Positions 7,716-15,877 of a stretch of 22,111 nucleotides of DNA are shown piece by piece (positions within the stretch are counted from its first letter, which is position 1; the number at the start of each line of letters is the position of its first letter). The stretch lies in assembly GCA_002455425.1 (NCBI GenBank), contig DKKT01000083.1:35582-57692 (forward strand). Direction: 5' to 3'. A program made the position numbers and the translations under genes. Under the pieces are notes generated by a model that saw only the letters and a program-made list of their open reading frames with translations, was not told where the DNA came from and did no database searches. The DNA comes from Chthonomonas sp. UBA6659. GTDB taxonomy: Bacteria > Armatimonadota > Fimbriimonadia > Fimbriimonadales > Fimbriimonadaceae.

Positions 7716-10700
7716 ATGAACCTTTCACTCAGGTGCCTCCTCTCGACTTCTGTTCTCGCCCTCGCCTCGACCGCCCTGACGTTCGCTAGCCCGTCGCTTC
7801 AAGATCGGCCGACGTTGCGGTTTGCCGCCTCGTCCGCCGATGGCATGAAGCTCCTCATTGGCGGCACCGGCACGAAAATGCTGACCTCGAGTGATGGGGG
7901 GAACACCTGGACACCGCGTGAGACGGATCGGAACTGGACCGCCGGCGCATCCTCGGCCGATGGCGAGAAGCTTGTGGCCGTGGTGAACGGCGGCATGATC
8001 TACACAACCGCCGACGCCGGAGTCACCTGGACGCCACGGGACAGCGACCGGAAGTGGTCCGCGGTCGCCTCTTCGGCGGATGGGGCACGATTGGCGGCGA
8101 CGGTCGAAGGAGACAAGGTCTATGTGTCGACGGATGCGGGCGCGACCTGGACGCCGAAGGGTGCCGGTGGTAACTGGAAGGCGATCGCCAGTTCCGCCGA
8201 CGGGTCCAAGCTGATCGCCGCCATCGGCGGCGGCCAGATCATGCTTTCGCCCGACGGAGGCGAAACCTGGACGGCAAGCGGGGCGCTGGCCGACGGTGCC
8301 GGCGAAATCGGCAACCGGAATTGGGCGGCCGTTGCCTCTTCGAGCGACGGCAGCAGGTTGGCCGCGGCGGAATCCGGCGGACAGGTCTATTCATCCAGCG
8401 ACTCAGGCGCCACATGGAGGCGGCACGAGTCGGGCCGGCGGGAATGGAATGCACTGGCGATGTCCGCCGATGGAAGCATCCTGATCGCCGCCCCGCTTCA
8501 AGGCTTTATGGCGACGTCCAAAGATGGCGGTGCGTCTTGGATCGGGTTTTCACACGGAACTTCCTTCAATTTCGCGGGCGTTGCTTGTTCAGCGGACGGC
8601 AAGCGAGTTGTGGCGGTGAACCAGATCCGGGAAACTCCCGCTTTCGAGGGCAGAGCCGGCCAGGTCTTCTGCTCGGAGGATTCCTTCGAGACGTACTCCG
8701 AGCGACAAATCACTCCCTCGAGACCGGGCGCCTTCGGGAGGAATGACTCCAAGAACTGGCAGTCGTTGCCGCCTGACACCCCCGAAACCTATGCGTCACC
8801 CCGCTCGTGGCTGTCGGTCGCCTCGTCCGCCGACGGCACCAAGATGGTCGCCGTGGCAGGCGCGTCGAACGGGCTCGTCTTCAAGGTGGGGGGATTCCAG
8901 AACATCCCACCCGTCGACGCGTGGTTCCGGACCGCCGTCACGGGCACCGACTTCATTTACACGTCTTCGGATTCAGGCGTCTCCTGGACGCCGCGCGGCC
9001 AATCCAGACGGTGGATCTCGGTGGCGTCGTCGTCTGACGGAACGAAGCTGATCGCTGCCGACATCGGCGGCAAGCTCTACACTTCGACGGACTCGGGCGA
9101 GACCTGGACCCCCCGCGAGACCGATCGTCTTTGGTACTCGGTCGCCTCCTCGTCGGATGGCTCCAAACTCGTGGCGGTCGTGACCGGAGGACAGATCTAC
9201 ACTTCGGCGGACTCGGGAGAAACGTGGACGGCACGGGAGAGCGATCGCCTGTGGCGATCGGTCGCCTCCTCGGCGGACGGCACCAAACTCGTCGCAAGCG
9301 TCTCGGCCTATGACGGCCGCATGCTTGTGAACAACGGGGGGTTCCTCTATACGTCCGACGACTCGGGCGCGACATGGACTCAGCGAGCCACCGAAGGAAA
9401 CTGGTTTTCGGTCGCGTCCTCGGCCGATGGGTCGATCCTCTATGCCGCGCAATATGGCGCAAAAGAGGGCCTCACGATCTACGAAGGGGCGATCTACAAA
9501 TCGACGGATTCAGGTCAGACGTGGACGAAGTGCCCACCGGCGGCGGCCATGCTCCCGACGATCGTCAATTCGCCTGACGTGTTGTCGCCCGGCAACAATC
9601 GGGGGTGGTACTCGATCGCCTGCTCGGCCGATGGAACCCGGGTGGTGGCGGTCGAGCATTACTACAACGGTGCCCAGGAGGATCGGGCGCGAGGGTCCCA
9701 AGGCGACGGAATCATCTTCACGTCGAGCGATGGCGGCCAAACCTGGACTTACCAGAAGAGTGCCGGTGACAAGAGAAAGTGGGTCAGCGTCGCGTCTTCG
9801 GCGGATGGGAAAACGCTCCTTGCGGCCGAATACCGAGATTCCCTCTTCGGTTCGTCCGACTTCGGGGCGACTTGGGGTCGACGCTTCATCGGCAAGCCGT
9901 GGAGCCGCGTGACGTCATCGGCGGATGGAACCAATCTGGCCGCCACCGTCACCGGGGCCCAGATCTACACTTCCGCCGACTCGGGCGAGACGTGGTCACG
10001 AAAGGGCAGTTCGAGAGCGTGGACTTCGCTCTTCTCAACTCCGGACGGCAACACGCTGATCGCCGGTGCCCATCCCTCTGAAATCCTCGTCTCATCGGAT
10101 GCGGGGGACACCTGGACGCCTCGCGGCGAACAGCGGCGCTGGGAGAGCATCGCTGCGTCGGAGGACGGCGCGAAGCTCGCCGCCGTCTTTCAGCGGGGCA
10201 TGATCTACGTGTCCACGGATTCGGGAGCAACCTGGACCTCTCGCGAAGAGGACCGATCCTGGAGTGCGATCACCTCTTCGGCGAACGGGGCAAAGCTGGC
10301 GGCAACGGTGGCCAACGGTCAGATCTATACGTCTTCCGACTCGGGGTTGACATGGACGCCGCGCGACAGCAACCGTCCATGGTCGTCGATTCGGTCGTCG
10401 GCCGATGGCACGACGCTGATCGCGGGCGAGGAAGGGGGCCAAGTGTATACGTCCTCGGACTCGGGCGTGACCTGGACCGCACGGGCGATTCCGCATGTGT
10501 GGGTGAATGCCAACCGAACCTTCACGATGAGCGCTCCCGTCCGCCAGCTCTGGGCTCTGGCCTGTACGCCCGATGGGAAAACCCTTGTCGCCGCTCCGAT
10601 GATCGGAAGAATCTATATCTCCACGGATGGGGGGGAGACCTGGACAGCTCGCGGAGAGGAAGCGCGGTGGCAGTCCGTCGCGATCTCGTCCGACGGGACC

Positions 10701-10817
10701 AAACTCGTCGCGGCGGTCCGCGACGGAGAAATCTGGACATCGACCGACTCGGGCGAGACCTGGAAGGCCAGGAACACGGGGCCGTTCGTGCCGACGCCGA
10801 CGCCGACGCCGAAGTAA
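7716..10817 (+). CDS. Large exported Asp-box (BNR) beta-propeller protein with about 21 repeats
   Basis: A 1033-residue protein with signal peptide MNLSLRCLLSTSVLALASTA. The rest is about 21 head-to-tail units of roughly 40 residues, each running W.SVASSADGTKLVA, then G.IYTS, then the Asp-box S.DSG.TWT and a PR..DR linker. Several units (notably 7, 8, 11, 12, 13 and 19) carry loop insertions of 10-35 residues. Each Asp-box repeat normally makes one four-stranded blade, so 21 units fit two or three stacked propellers, for example three seven-bladed ones. The C-terminus is a short PTPTPTPK tail coded by a ccgacg tandem (10791-10811). No sialidase catalytic residues or RIP motif stand out, so a binding or scaffold role at the surface is more likely than glycosidase activity. 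The start lacks an obvious Shine-Dalgarno; the signal peptide supports it. A hairpin follows the stop. Confidence 0.85.
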   Translation: MNLSLRCLLSTSVLALASTALTFASPSLQDRPTLRFAASSADGMKLLIGGTGTKMLTSSDGGNTWTPRETDRNWTAGASSADGEKLVAVVNGGMIYTTADAGVTWTPRDSDRKWSAVASSADGARLAATVEGDKVYVSTDAGATWTPKGAGGNWKAIASSADGSKLIAAIGGGQIMLSPDGGETWTASGALADGAGEIGNRNWAAVASSSDGSRLAAAESGGQVYSSSDSGATWRRHESGRREWNALAMSADGSILIAAPLQGFMATSKDGGASWIGFSHGTSFNFAGVACSADGKRVVAVNQIRETPAFEGRAGQVFCSEDSFETYSERQITPSRPGAFGRNDSKNWQSLPPDTPETYASPRSWLSVASSADGTKMVAVAGASNGLVFKVGGFQNIPPVDAWFRTAVTGTDFIYTSSDSGVSWTPRGQSRRWISVASSSDGTKLIAADIGGKLYTSTDSGETWTPRETDRLWYSVASSSDGSKLVAVVTGGQIYTSADSGETWTARESDRLWRSVASSADGTKLVASVSAYDGRMLVNNGGFLYTSDDSGATWTQRATEGNWFSVASSADGSILYAAQYGAKEGLTIYEGAIYKSTDSGQTWTKCPPAAAMLPTIVNSPDVLSPGNNRGWYSIACSADGTRVVAVEHYYNGAQEDRARGSQGDGIIFTSSDGGQTWTYQKSAGDKRKWVSVASSADGKTLLAAEYRDSLFGSSDFGATWGRRFIGKPWSRVTSSADGTNLAATVTGAQIYTSADSGETWSRKGSSRAWTSLFSTPDGNTLIAGAHPSEILVSSDAGDTWTPRGEQRRWESIAASEDGAKLAAVFQRGMIYVSTDSGATWTSREEDRSWSAITSSANGAKLAATVANGQIYTSSDSGLTWTPRDSNRPWSSIRSSADGTTLIAGEEGGQVYTSSDSGVTWTARAIPHVWVNANRTFTMSAPVRQLWALACTPDGKTLVAAPMIGRIYISTDGGETWTARGEEARWQSVAISSDGTKLVAAVRDGEIWTSTDSGETWKARNTGPFVPTPTPTPK

Positions 10818-10843
10818 TCCCCGGCTCTCGGGCGGAATGGAAC

Positions 10844-10875
10844 CCAAGCCTCCACCCCAGAGAGTGGAGGCTTGG
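10844..10875. terminator. Perfect 12-bp-arm hairpin between convergent genes
   Basis: CCAAGCCTCCAC at 10844-10855 pairs exactly with GTGGAGGCTTGG at 10864-10875 around the loop cccagaga. It lies 27 bp after the propeller stop and 37 bp before the end of the minus-strand cupin gene, so it is well placed as a bidirectional terminator. No T-tract follows. Confidence 0.65.
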
Positions 10876-10911
10876 ATGGTCATCAGCTCTGTCAGAGTGT
10901 CTGAGGGGAGG

Positions 10912-11334
10912 TCACAACTTGACGTCCCACGGCCCGTCCGCTTCGATGTAGAAGACCGCAGGCTGGTCGCCTTCGACTTTAGCGACATGGGGCATCTTAT
11001 CGGTTAGTGAGAAGTACGATCCCGGGCCGAGCTTATGATCCTTTCCTCCGACGGTGAGTGTGATGTGACCTGAGATCATCGTGACGTGGTGATCGGCCGT
11101 ATGGTAGTGTGGGGGCGTCACGAGGCCGACAGGATACTTGAGGAAGAATCGGCACGGACCTTTCTTCATATCCCCGGTCACGGTTGCGGCGACCACACCA
11201 GGCACACCCGTCTCTTTCCACTTGAGTTCAGAGGATGAGATGACGACCGCCTTGCCCCCTCCGAGAGCGAACAGCGTCGCCGAGATCAAAAGAATGACAC
11301 CAAACAGCACAGTCCTGAAGCGATTCAATTGCAC
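10912..11334 (-). CDS. Exported cupin-domain protein
   Basis: A 140-residue protein read from GTG 11334, which has AGGAG seven bases upstream; longer frames upstream are unlikely coding sequence. An N-terminal signal or anchor (FRTVLFGVILLISATLFAL) is followed by a single cupin barrel. Cupin motif 1 is GLVTPPHYHTADHHVTMISG, with probable metal ligands His76, His78 and His82; the usual Glu is replaced by His. Motif 2 is LGPGSYFSLTDKMPHVAKV, with His116. The 3-His-plus-His set suggests a bound divalent metal. Related single-domain cupins (DUF4437/ChrR-like) include dioxygenases and sensors; the substrate here is unknown. It is divergent from the FAD oxidoreductase across a 234-bp spacer that is less GC-rich than its surroundings and shows no promoter I can defend. 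Confidence 0.78.
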   Translation of the reverse strand: MQLNRFRTVLFGVILLISATLFALGGGKAVVISSSELKWKETGVPGVVAATVTGDMKKGPCRFFLKYPVGLVTPPHYHTADHHVTMISGHITLTVGGKDHKLGPGSYFSLTDKMPHVAKVEGDQPAVFYIEADGPWDVKL

Positions 11335-11341
11335 TTTGTTT

Positions 11342-11346
11342 CTCCT
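11342..11346 (-). promoter_or_regulatory. Shine-Dalgarno deciding the GTG start of the cupin gene
   Basis: The minus strand reads taggagaaacaaa and then GTG. AGGAG with seven-base spacing selects GTG 11334 and places the signal peptide at the true N-terminus. Confidence 0.75.
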
Positions 11347-11556
11347 AACAACGGGAATCTTGTTCAATAAGAAACCGATCAAAGTCCCTCTGAACTCCTG
11401 CACTCTACCCTCTAAGAGTGGCAAGGGCAAGTCCGTGATCGAGGCACGAACGTGCAAGTGAACGGGCGGAGCGCAAGGTCCACAGCGAGAGTCCCAGTCG
11501 GGACCCAACGAACCCATCGTCGATGAGGGAATACTCTGGCCTACCCCACGACCAAC

Positions 11557-11561
11557 GGAGG
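11557..11561 (+). promoter_or_regulatory. Shine-Dalgarno deciding the TTG start of the FAD oxidoreductase
   Basis: GGAGG lies seven bases before TTG 11569 (ggaggttgaacc, then TTG). No ATG lies near the expected N-terminus, so the rare TTG start is well supported. Confidence 0.75.
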
Positions 11562-11568
11562 TTGAACC

Positions 11569-13005
11569 TTGTCAGCGCCCACCGCGCCTCAGTATTCGAT
11601 GCTTGTCGATCGTCTTCAAGGAACCGTTGCCACACCCGGCTCCGACGCCTTCGAGGCAAGCCGCACGGCTTGGAATCTCACCGTCACCCATCAACCCGAG
11701 CTCGTCGTCGAAGCTCAGTCTGCCCCAGACGTGCAGGCCGCAGTCCAGTTCGCGAACGAACAAGGACTTACCCTCACCGTCCAGACCACGGGTCATGGCC
11801 AACCCCAGTGCGCCGGCGGCGGCGTTCTCATCCTGCTCGGGAAGTTGAACACCGTCACGATCGACCGTGAAGCCCGAACCGCCAAAGTCGGGGGAGGCGC
11901 CGTGTGGGCCGATGTCATCGGGCCCGCCCATGCCGCCGGTCTAGCACCACTCTCGGGCTCGTCACCCGGCGTCGGAGTCGTCGGCTACCTCCTCGGTGGC
12001 GGCTATGGCCTCATGATGCGCACCTACGGCCTCGCCGTGGACATGCTGAAGAAGGCCACCGTCATCCTCGCCGACGGCTCGATCGTCACCGCAAGCCCGA
12101 CCGAGAACGCGGACCTCTTCTATGCCCTCCGCGGCGGCGGGGGCGCGTTCGGCATCGTTACCGAACTTGAGATCGGTCTCGTTCCCCATGCCGAGGTCTT
12201 CGCCGGCAGCGTCGCCTTCGACGCGGGCCTTGCCCCGCAGGTCTACCGCGCTTGGTCCGAGTGGACCCACACGCTTCCGAACGAAGTGACGAGCGGCACC
12301 GTCCTCATCACGTTTCCGCCGGTTCCCTTTGTGCCGGAGTTTCTGCACGGCCGCTCCCTGCTGATCCTCACCGCCTGCTCGACCTTGCCGCAAGCCGAAT
12401 CGGAGGCCCTCCTCGCCCCGATTCGATCGATGGCCGGCGCGGAACTGGATTCGTTTCGATGGATGCCCTTCACCGAGAGCGCGACGATCTACAACGACCC
12501 GGTCGATCCGCTTCCCGCCATCGGAACCGGTGCGTTGTTGACCGCTTTCGAGAGCGACACGATCGACACGTTCCTTGGGGCGATCGGCCCCATTCCGCAG
12601 TCCCCGAACCTGATGATTCAGGTTCGACACGCGGGAGGCGCCTCCGCAGACGTCCCCACCCCCGAAACCCCGATCGGGAATCGCCGAGAGGGTCGGTACC
12701 TTGCGTACCTCCTCGGCGTCCCGATGGGCCCGTTTACCCCTGAGGCGATCGGTGCCCACGGCGAAGCCTGCCTCCAGGCTCTCGAACCCTGGATCCTCGC
12801 GCGCGGCCCGCTAAACTGGGTCGGAGAGGCGACCGTGTCTGCCGACCAGATCCGCGGAGTGTACGACGATGCGTCCTTCGCGCGGCTGCTCGAGATCAAG
12901 AGGCGCGTCGATCCAAAGAACGTCTTCTCGCGCGCCGGCGTCGGGATCTGGATCGCAGCGCAGAAGGATTCGATGTCGAAAGACCAAGGAGAACCCCACC
13001 GATGA
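11569..13005 (+). CDS. FAD-binding oxidoreductase, berberine-bridge-enzyme type (PCMH/VAO family)
   Basis: A 478-residue flavoprotein oxidase or dehydrogenase. The FAD-binding_4 (PCMH) domain covers about residues 37-180: HQPELVVEAQSAPDVQAAVQFA, then TTGHGQ, where His76 is the candidate for covalent attachment of FAD, then the GVGVVGYLLGGGYGLM loop (134-150) and the LFYALRGGGGAFGIVTE segment. The C-terminal BBE motif is near residues 445-465 (LLEIKRRVDPKNVF). The second cysteinyl FAD link of bicovalent BBE enzymes is not evident. No signal peptide is seen, so it is cytoplasmic. Substrates in this family are sugars, alcohols and aromatic or alkaloid compounds; none can be assigned here. Its last codons overlap the DUF1330 gene by ATGA. 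A TTG start preceded by GGAGG is used. Confidence 0.9.
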   Translation: MSAPTAPQYSMLVDRLQGTVATPGSDAFEASRTAWNLTVTHQPELVVEAQSAPDVQAAVQFANEQGLTLTVQTTGHGQPQCAGGGVLILLGKLNTVTIDREARTAKVGGGAVWADVIGPAHAAGLAPLSGSSPGVGVVGYLLGGGYGLMMRTYGLAVDMLKKATVILADGSIVTASPTENADLFYALRGGGGAFGIVTELEIGLVPHAEVFAGSVAFDAGLAPQVYRAWSEWTHTLPNEVTSGTVLITFPPVPFVPEFLHGRSLLILTACSTLPQAESEALLAPIRSMAGAELDSFRWMPFTESATIYNDPVDPLPAIGTGALLTAFESDTIDTFLGAIGPIPQSPNLMIQVRHAGGASADVPTPETPIGNRREGRYLAYLLGVPMGPFTPEAIGAHGEACLQALEPWILARGPLNWVGEATVSADQIRGVYDDASFARLLEIKRRVDPKNVFSRAGVGIWIAAQKDSMSKDQGEPHR

Positions 13006-13301
13006 GCGCCTACATCCTTGTCAGTTATGACGTCGTCGACCCCGAGGCCTTCCAGAGCTATGTGCCCGCAGTGCAAGAGCTACTTCGGGAGCACGGCGCC
13101 GAGGTTGTCGTGGGAGCTTTCGATGCCAAGCCGCTCGAAGGCGAGAAGCGGGATGTCTATGTCGTCTTGCGATTCGACTCCCCCGAGGCCGCGCTGGCGT
13201 GGTACGAAGATCCTCGCTACGAGCCGATCAAGAAGATCCGCCTCGACTCGTGTGGCAACACCAACATGGTGCTTGTCAACGCGTTCGTCCCACCGTCATA
13301 G
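13002..13301 (+). CDS. DUF1330 domain protein
   Basis: A 99-residue dimeric-alpha/beta-barrel-type protein with the DUF1330 pattern: SAYILVSYDVVDPEAFQSYVPAVQELLREHGAEVVV, then RDVYVVLRFDSPEAALAWYEDPRYEPIKKIR. The length is right for the whole family. The fold resembles ferredoxin-like monooxygenase and isomerase accessory proteins, but no reaction is established. Its ATG overlaps the TGA of the FAD oxidoreductase by four bases, so the pair is translationally coupled and probably acts on the same small molecule (inference). It is convergent with the UvrA fragment 51 bp downstream. Confidence 0.88.
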   Translation: MSAYILVSYDVVDPEAFQSYVPAVQELLREHGAEVVVGAFDAKPLEGEKRDVYVVLRFDSPEAALAWYEDPRYEPIKKIRLDSCGNTNMVLVNAFVPPS

Positions 13302-13352
13302 CGCGGAAGGAAAGGACCGTCCGCACCTCAGTTGGGGCCGAGGCGCGGCCGC

Positions 13353-14369
13353 TCAGCCGGCAGCCCTCGGTCCCAGGACGTCCTTGAGGAACTTCCCCGT
13401 CCAGCTCTTGTCGACCTGCGCGACGTCCTCGGGAGTTCCGGTCGCGACCACGTATCCCCCGCCGGTTCCGCCCTCCGGACCCATGTCGATCAGCCAGTCC
13501 GCGGTCTTGATCACGTCGAGGTTATGCTCGATCACCAGCACCGTATTCCCTTGCTCGACGAGTCGATCGAGGACACCGAGCAGTTTGGCGACATCCTCGA
13601 AGTGGAGCCCCGTCGTCGGCTCGTCGAGGATGTACAACGTCGAGCCCGTGGCGCGCTTCGAGAGTTCCGCCGCGAGTTTGATCCGCTGGGCCTCTCCGCC
13701 GGAGAGTGTTGTCGCGGGTTGCCCCATCCGGACGTAGCCAAGCCCGACATCGAGCAGGGTCTCGAGCTTGCGGAAGATCTTCGGGATCGGACGGAAGAAG
13801 TCGACTGCCTCTTCGATCGTCATTTCGAGGACGTCGCTGATCGACTTGCCTTTGTACTTGACCTCGAGCGTTTCCCGGTTGTAGCGCTTTCCCTTGCAGA
13901 CGTCGCAGGGCACATAGACATCCGGAAGGAAGTGCATCTCGATCTTGATGATCCCATCGCCCTTGCAAGCCTCGCATCGACCGCCCTTGACGTTGAAGCT
14001 GAATCGGCCGCTCTTGTAGCCACGCATCTTCGAGTCCTGGGTCATCGAAAACAGGTCGCGAATCATGTCGAACGTGCCGGTGTAGGTCGCCGGGTTGCTT
14101 CGCGGAGTGCGCCCGATCGGACTCTGGTCGATGTCGATGATCTTGTCGAAGACCTCATGTCCCTCGAGCGCGTCGTGCGGAGCCCAGACCGTCCGCGTGC
14201 CGTAGACCTCGTACATCAGTCGTGGAAACAACGTGTCTTGGACGAGGGTCGACTTCCCGCTCCCGCTGACTCCGGTCACGCAGGTGAAGAGGCCGACGGG
14301 GATCGCCACGTCGACGTTCTGAAGGTTGTTGCCACGCGCTCCCCGCAGGGTCAGCCATCCGGTGGACAT
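13353..14369 (-). CDS. uvrA: Orphan C-terminal half of UvrA (5'-truncated)
   Basis: A 338-residue protein equal to only the second half of UvrA, the damage-sensing ABC ATPase of nucleotide excision repair (whole UvrA is usually about 930-970 residues). All C-terminal-half landmarks are intact: TLRGARGNNLQNVDV, Walker A GVSGSGKST (33-41), a zinc module with Cys132/135 and Cys155/158 flanking the DNA-contact hairpin, ABC signature LSGGEAQ (222-228), Walker B LYILDEP (245-251) and H-loop IEHNLD. The N-terminal ABC half, UvrB-binding domain and insertion domain are absent; the upstream frame contains nothing UvrA-like. ATG 14369 lies right at the expected boundary of the second half but has no clear Shine-Dalgarno; an in-frame GTG at 14459 adds 30 unrelated residues. 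The frame shows no decay. Either a recent truncation or a real half-size protein. A long inverted repeat lies just upstream. Confidence 0.85.
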   Translation of the reverse strand: MSTGWLTLRGARGNNLQNVDVAIPVGLFTCVTGVSGSGKSTLVQDTLFPRLMYEVYGTRTVWAPHDALEGHEVFDKIIDIDQSPIGRTPRSNPATYTGTFDMIRDLFSMTQDSKMRGYKSGRFSFNVKGGRCEACKGDGIIKIEMHFLPDVYVPCDVCKGKRYNRETLEVKYKGKSISDVLEMTIEEAVDFFRPIPKIFRKLETLLDVGLGYVRMGQPATTLSGGEAQRIKLAAELSKRATGSTLYILDEPTTGLHFEDVAKLLGVLDRLVEQGNTVLVIEHNLDVIKTADWLIDMGPEGGTGGGYVVATGTPEDVAQVDKSWTGKFLKDVLGPRAAG

Positions 14370-14491
14370 GTGGACGGAAGTATAGCTGATCTGAGGGCCG
14401 AGTGCGGCAGAACACCGGGCGCGGGGACTCCGGTTCACGCCTGACTCGGACCTTTCCACGAAGGGGTGTCAAGAGACGAGGCTCACCCGAT

Positions 14492-14599
14492 CGGAACGGC
14501 GCGGGCGACCCAGAGGCCACGCCCTGGATCGGATGACGCCGAGTCCGCCTAAGGCGTCCCCGTCGGAATCCGATCCCTTGCCCCGCCCGCGCCGTTCCG
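14492..14599. repeat. Long nested inverted repeat (16-bp outer arms)
   Basis: Outer arms 14492-14507 (CGGAACGGCGCGGGCG) and 14584-14599 are exact reverse complements. Inside, GGATCGGAT at 14526-14534 pairs with 14568-14576, and GACGCC at 14535-14540 pairs with 14553-14558 around a 12-base loop. The element begins two bases after the stop of the phosphoesterase gene and ends about 120 bp before the UvrA fragment. It is much larger than a simple terminator. It could be a folded 3' RNA end, a MITE-like mobile repeat or a terminator. The remaining spacer, 14370-14491, holds no feature I recognise. Confidence 0.65.
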
Positions 14600-14601
14600 G
14601 T

Positions 14602-15831
14602 TCACTTCATCGTGAAGACCGCAACCTCCGAGGTCGCTTGCGACACCAACGTCGACCCAGGAAGGTAGTACTTCTTCTCATCGGAGTTCGCCGGACGCCA
14701 CACGTGGTAGAGACCGATCGTTCCGCTCTGATGCACGCTCACGACGCTGAACCCGAAGTACGGTCCCCCCATCGCCTGCCACTCCGGGGGGGCCGGCTTG
14801 CCCTCGAACCACTTCGATTCGAGCTTGGAACCCGCGTTTCCGACCACGTACTGCATCACGTTCGTCCCCGCCATCGGTGTCGGCGTCCAAACATGAGCGT
14901 GAGTGCAGAGATAGAACGCGAACTTGGGTTGAGTCGAGAGAAACGTGGCGAGCTCCGCGCCGAGCGTCGGATCGATCGGGGTTTCGCTCGCGAAGGACGG
15001 AACCGTCACCGGCCGATGGCCCAGAAGGATGATCGCGCCGACGGAGGGATCGGCGGACGCCGCCGCGATATCCTGTTTGATCCAGTTCAGCGGAATCCAG
15101 GCGGCCGTCTTGTATTGGCTGTTCAAGGGCGAGGTGACCGTGTTTTGGGTGTCTGTGTTGACAACCACGAAGTGAATCTTGCGTGTCCCCGCCGCGACCG
15201 CGAACGACTGCTCGAACGAGTAGCTCATCTTCGAGTCATCGAACATCAGGTTGTCGGACGGACTCGAGGTCGGCGTCGGACCATTCCCCGACCAAAGGTT
15301 GAAGCCGTTCGACGTCGACCAGTCGAGCCAGATCGCCTGGGTTGGCGGGTTCGGAAACTCCGAGTCTTCGTCACTCCCCGTCTGCTGGAGCATCTCATGA
15401 TTGCCGGGGATCGCGAGCATCGGTACCGGGAGCTTGTCCTTGAAGGCCTTAGCCCAGGCCGCAAGCTGACTCTGGAGCGTCGCCCCGTTATCGGTCGCCT
15501 CGTTGTCGACGATGTCGCCGGCATTGAACAGGATCAGCGGCTTGGGATAGACGAGGACGGGATTCGCGAGATCGAGGAGCGTTTGGGTGAGTTGGGGCAC
15601 GTTGGCCGTGCTCCCGTTCGCCAGGGGATCTTTCGAGGCGTCGCTGCTCGAAATCCGGTTGCAGCCGATGAACGCGAAGTTCGCGAGGACGGGATCCGTG
15701 CCGATCACGGTTCCCGACTTGATCAAAGCCGGGTGCGGAGGTACGCGGGCAGGCCGGATGTCGTTCGGGCCGGTTCCGGCGCATCCGACGCAGGCCACAA
15801 CGGCAAGGAGGGCGAGGCAACGGCTGTGCAT
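14602..15831 (-). CDS. Calcineurin-like metallophosphoesterase lipoprotein
   Basis: A 409-residue protein with a lipoprotein signal (MHSRCLALLAVVACVGC, lipid Cys17), so it sits on the cell surface or in the periplasm. Calcineurin-like motifs occur in order: GDIVDN (105-110), GNHE (143-146), GHRP (271-274) and the closing THAHVW (310-315). These supply most ligands of the two-metal centre that hydrolyses phosphate esters. The usual first motif, D-x-H near the N-terminus, is not seen; its position carries FAFIGCNRI instead, so one metal site may be altered. ATG 15831 has GAGG a few bases upstream. It follows phoU by 46 bp and may be cotranscribed. The substrate is unknown; the phoU neighbour makes a phosphate-related role attractive but unproven. 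A long inverted repeat follows the stop. Confidence 0.85.
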   Translation of the reverse strand: MHSRCLALLAVVACVGCAGTGPNDIRPARVPPHPALIKSGTVIGTDPVLANFAFIGCNRISSSDASKDPLANGSTANVPQLTQTLLDLANPVLVYPKPLILFNAGDIVDNEATDNGATLQSQLAAWAKAFKDKLPVPMLAIPGNHEMLQQTGSDEDSEFPNPPTQAIWLDWSTSNGFNLWSGNGPTPTSSPSDNLMFDDSKMSYSFEQSFAVAAGTRKIHFVVVNTDTQNTVTSPLNSQYKTAAWIPLNWIKQDIAAASADPSVGAIILLGHRPVTVPSFASETPIDPTLGAELATFLSTQPKFAFYLCTHAHVWTPTPMAGTNVMQYVVGNAGSKLESKWFEGKPAPPEWQAMGGPYFGFSVVSVHQSGTIGLYHVWRPANSDEKKYYLPGSTLVSQATSEVAVFTMK

Positions 15832-15877
15832 ACCCCCTCATTCGACGGTGCCGACCGGAAGCCCTCCCGGAGTCCGA

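Noticed and set aside
10092..10988. Minus-strand open frame opposite the propeller gene and terminator
   Set aside because: It crosses a hairpin terminator and mirrors the repeat DNA; translation is Arg-rich without domains.
11962..12759. Minus-strand 265-codon frame inside the FAD oxidoreductase gene
   Set aside because: Antisense to the conserved FAD-binding domain and has no homologous motifs.
13332..14444. Plus-strand 370-codon frame opposite the UvrA fragment
   Set aside because: The minus strand encodes textbook UvrA motifs; the plus reading has none.
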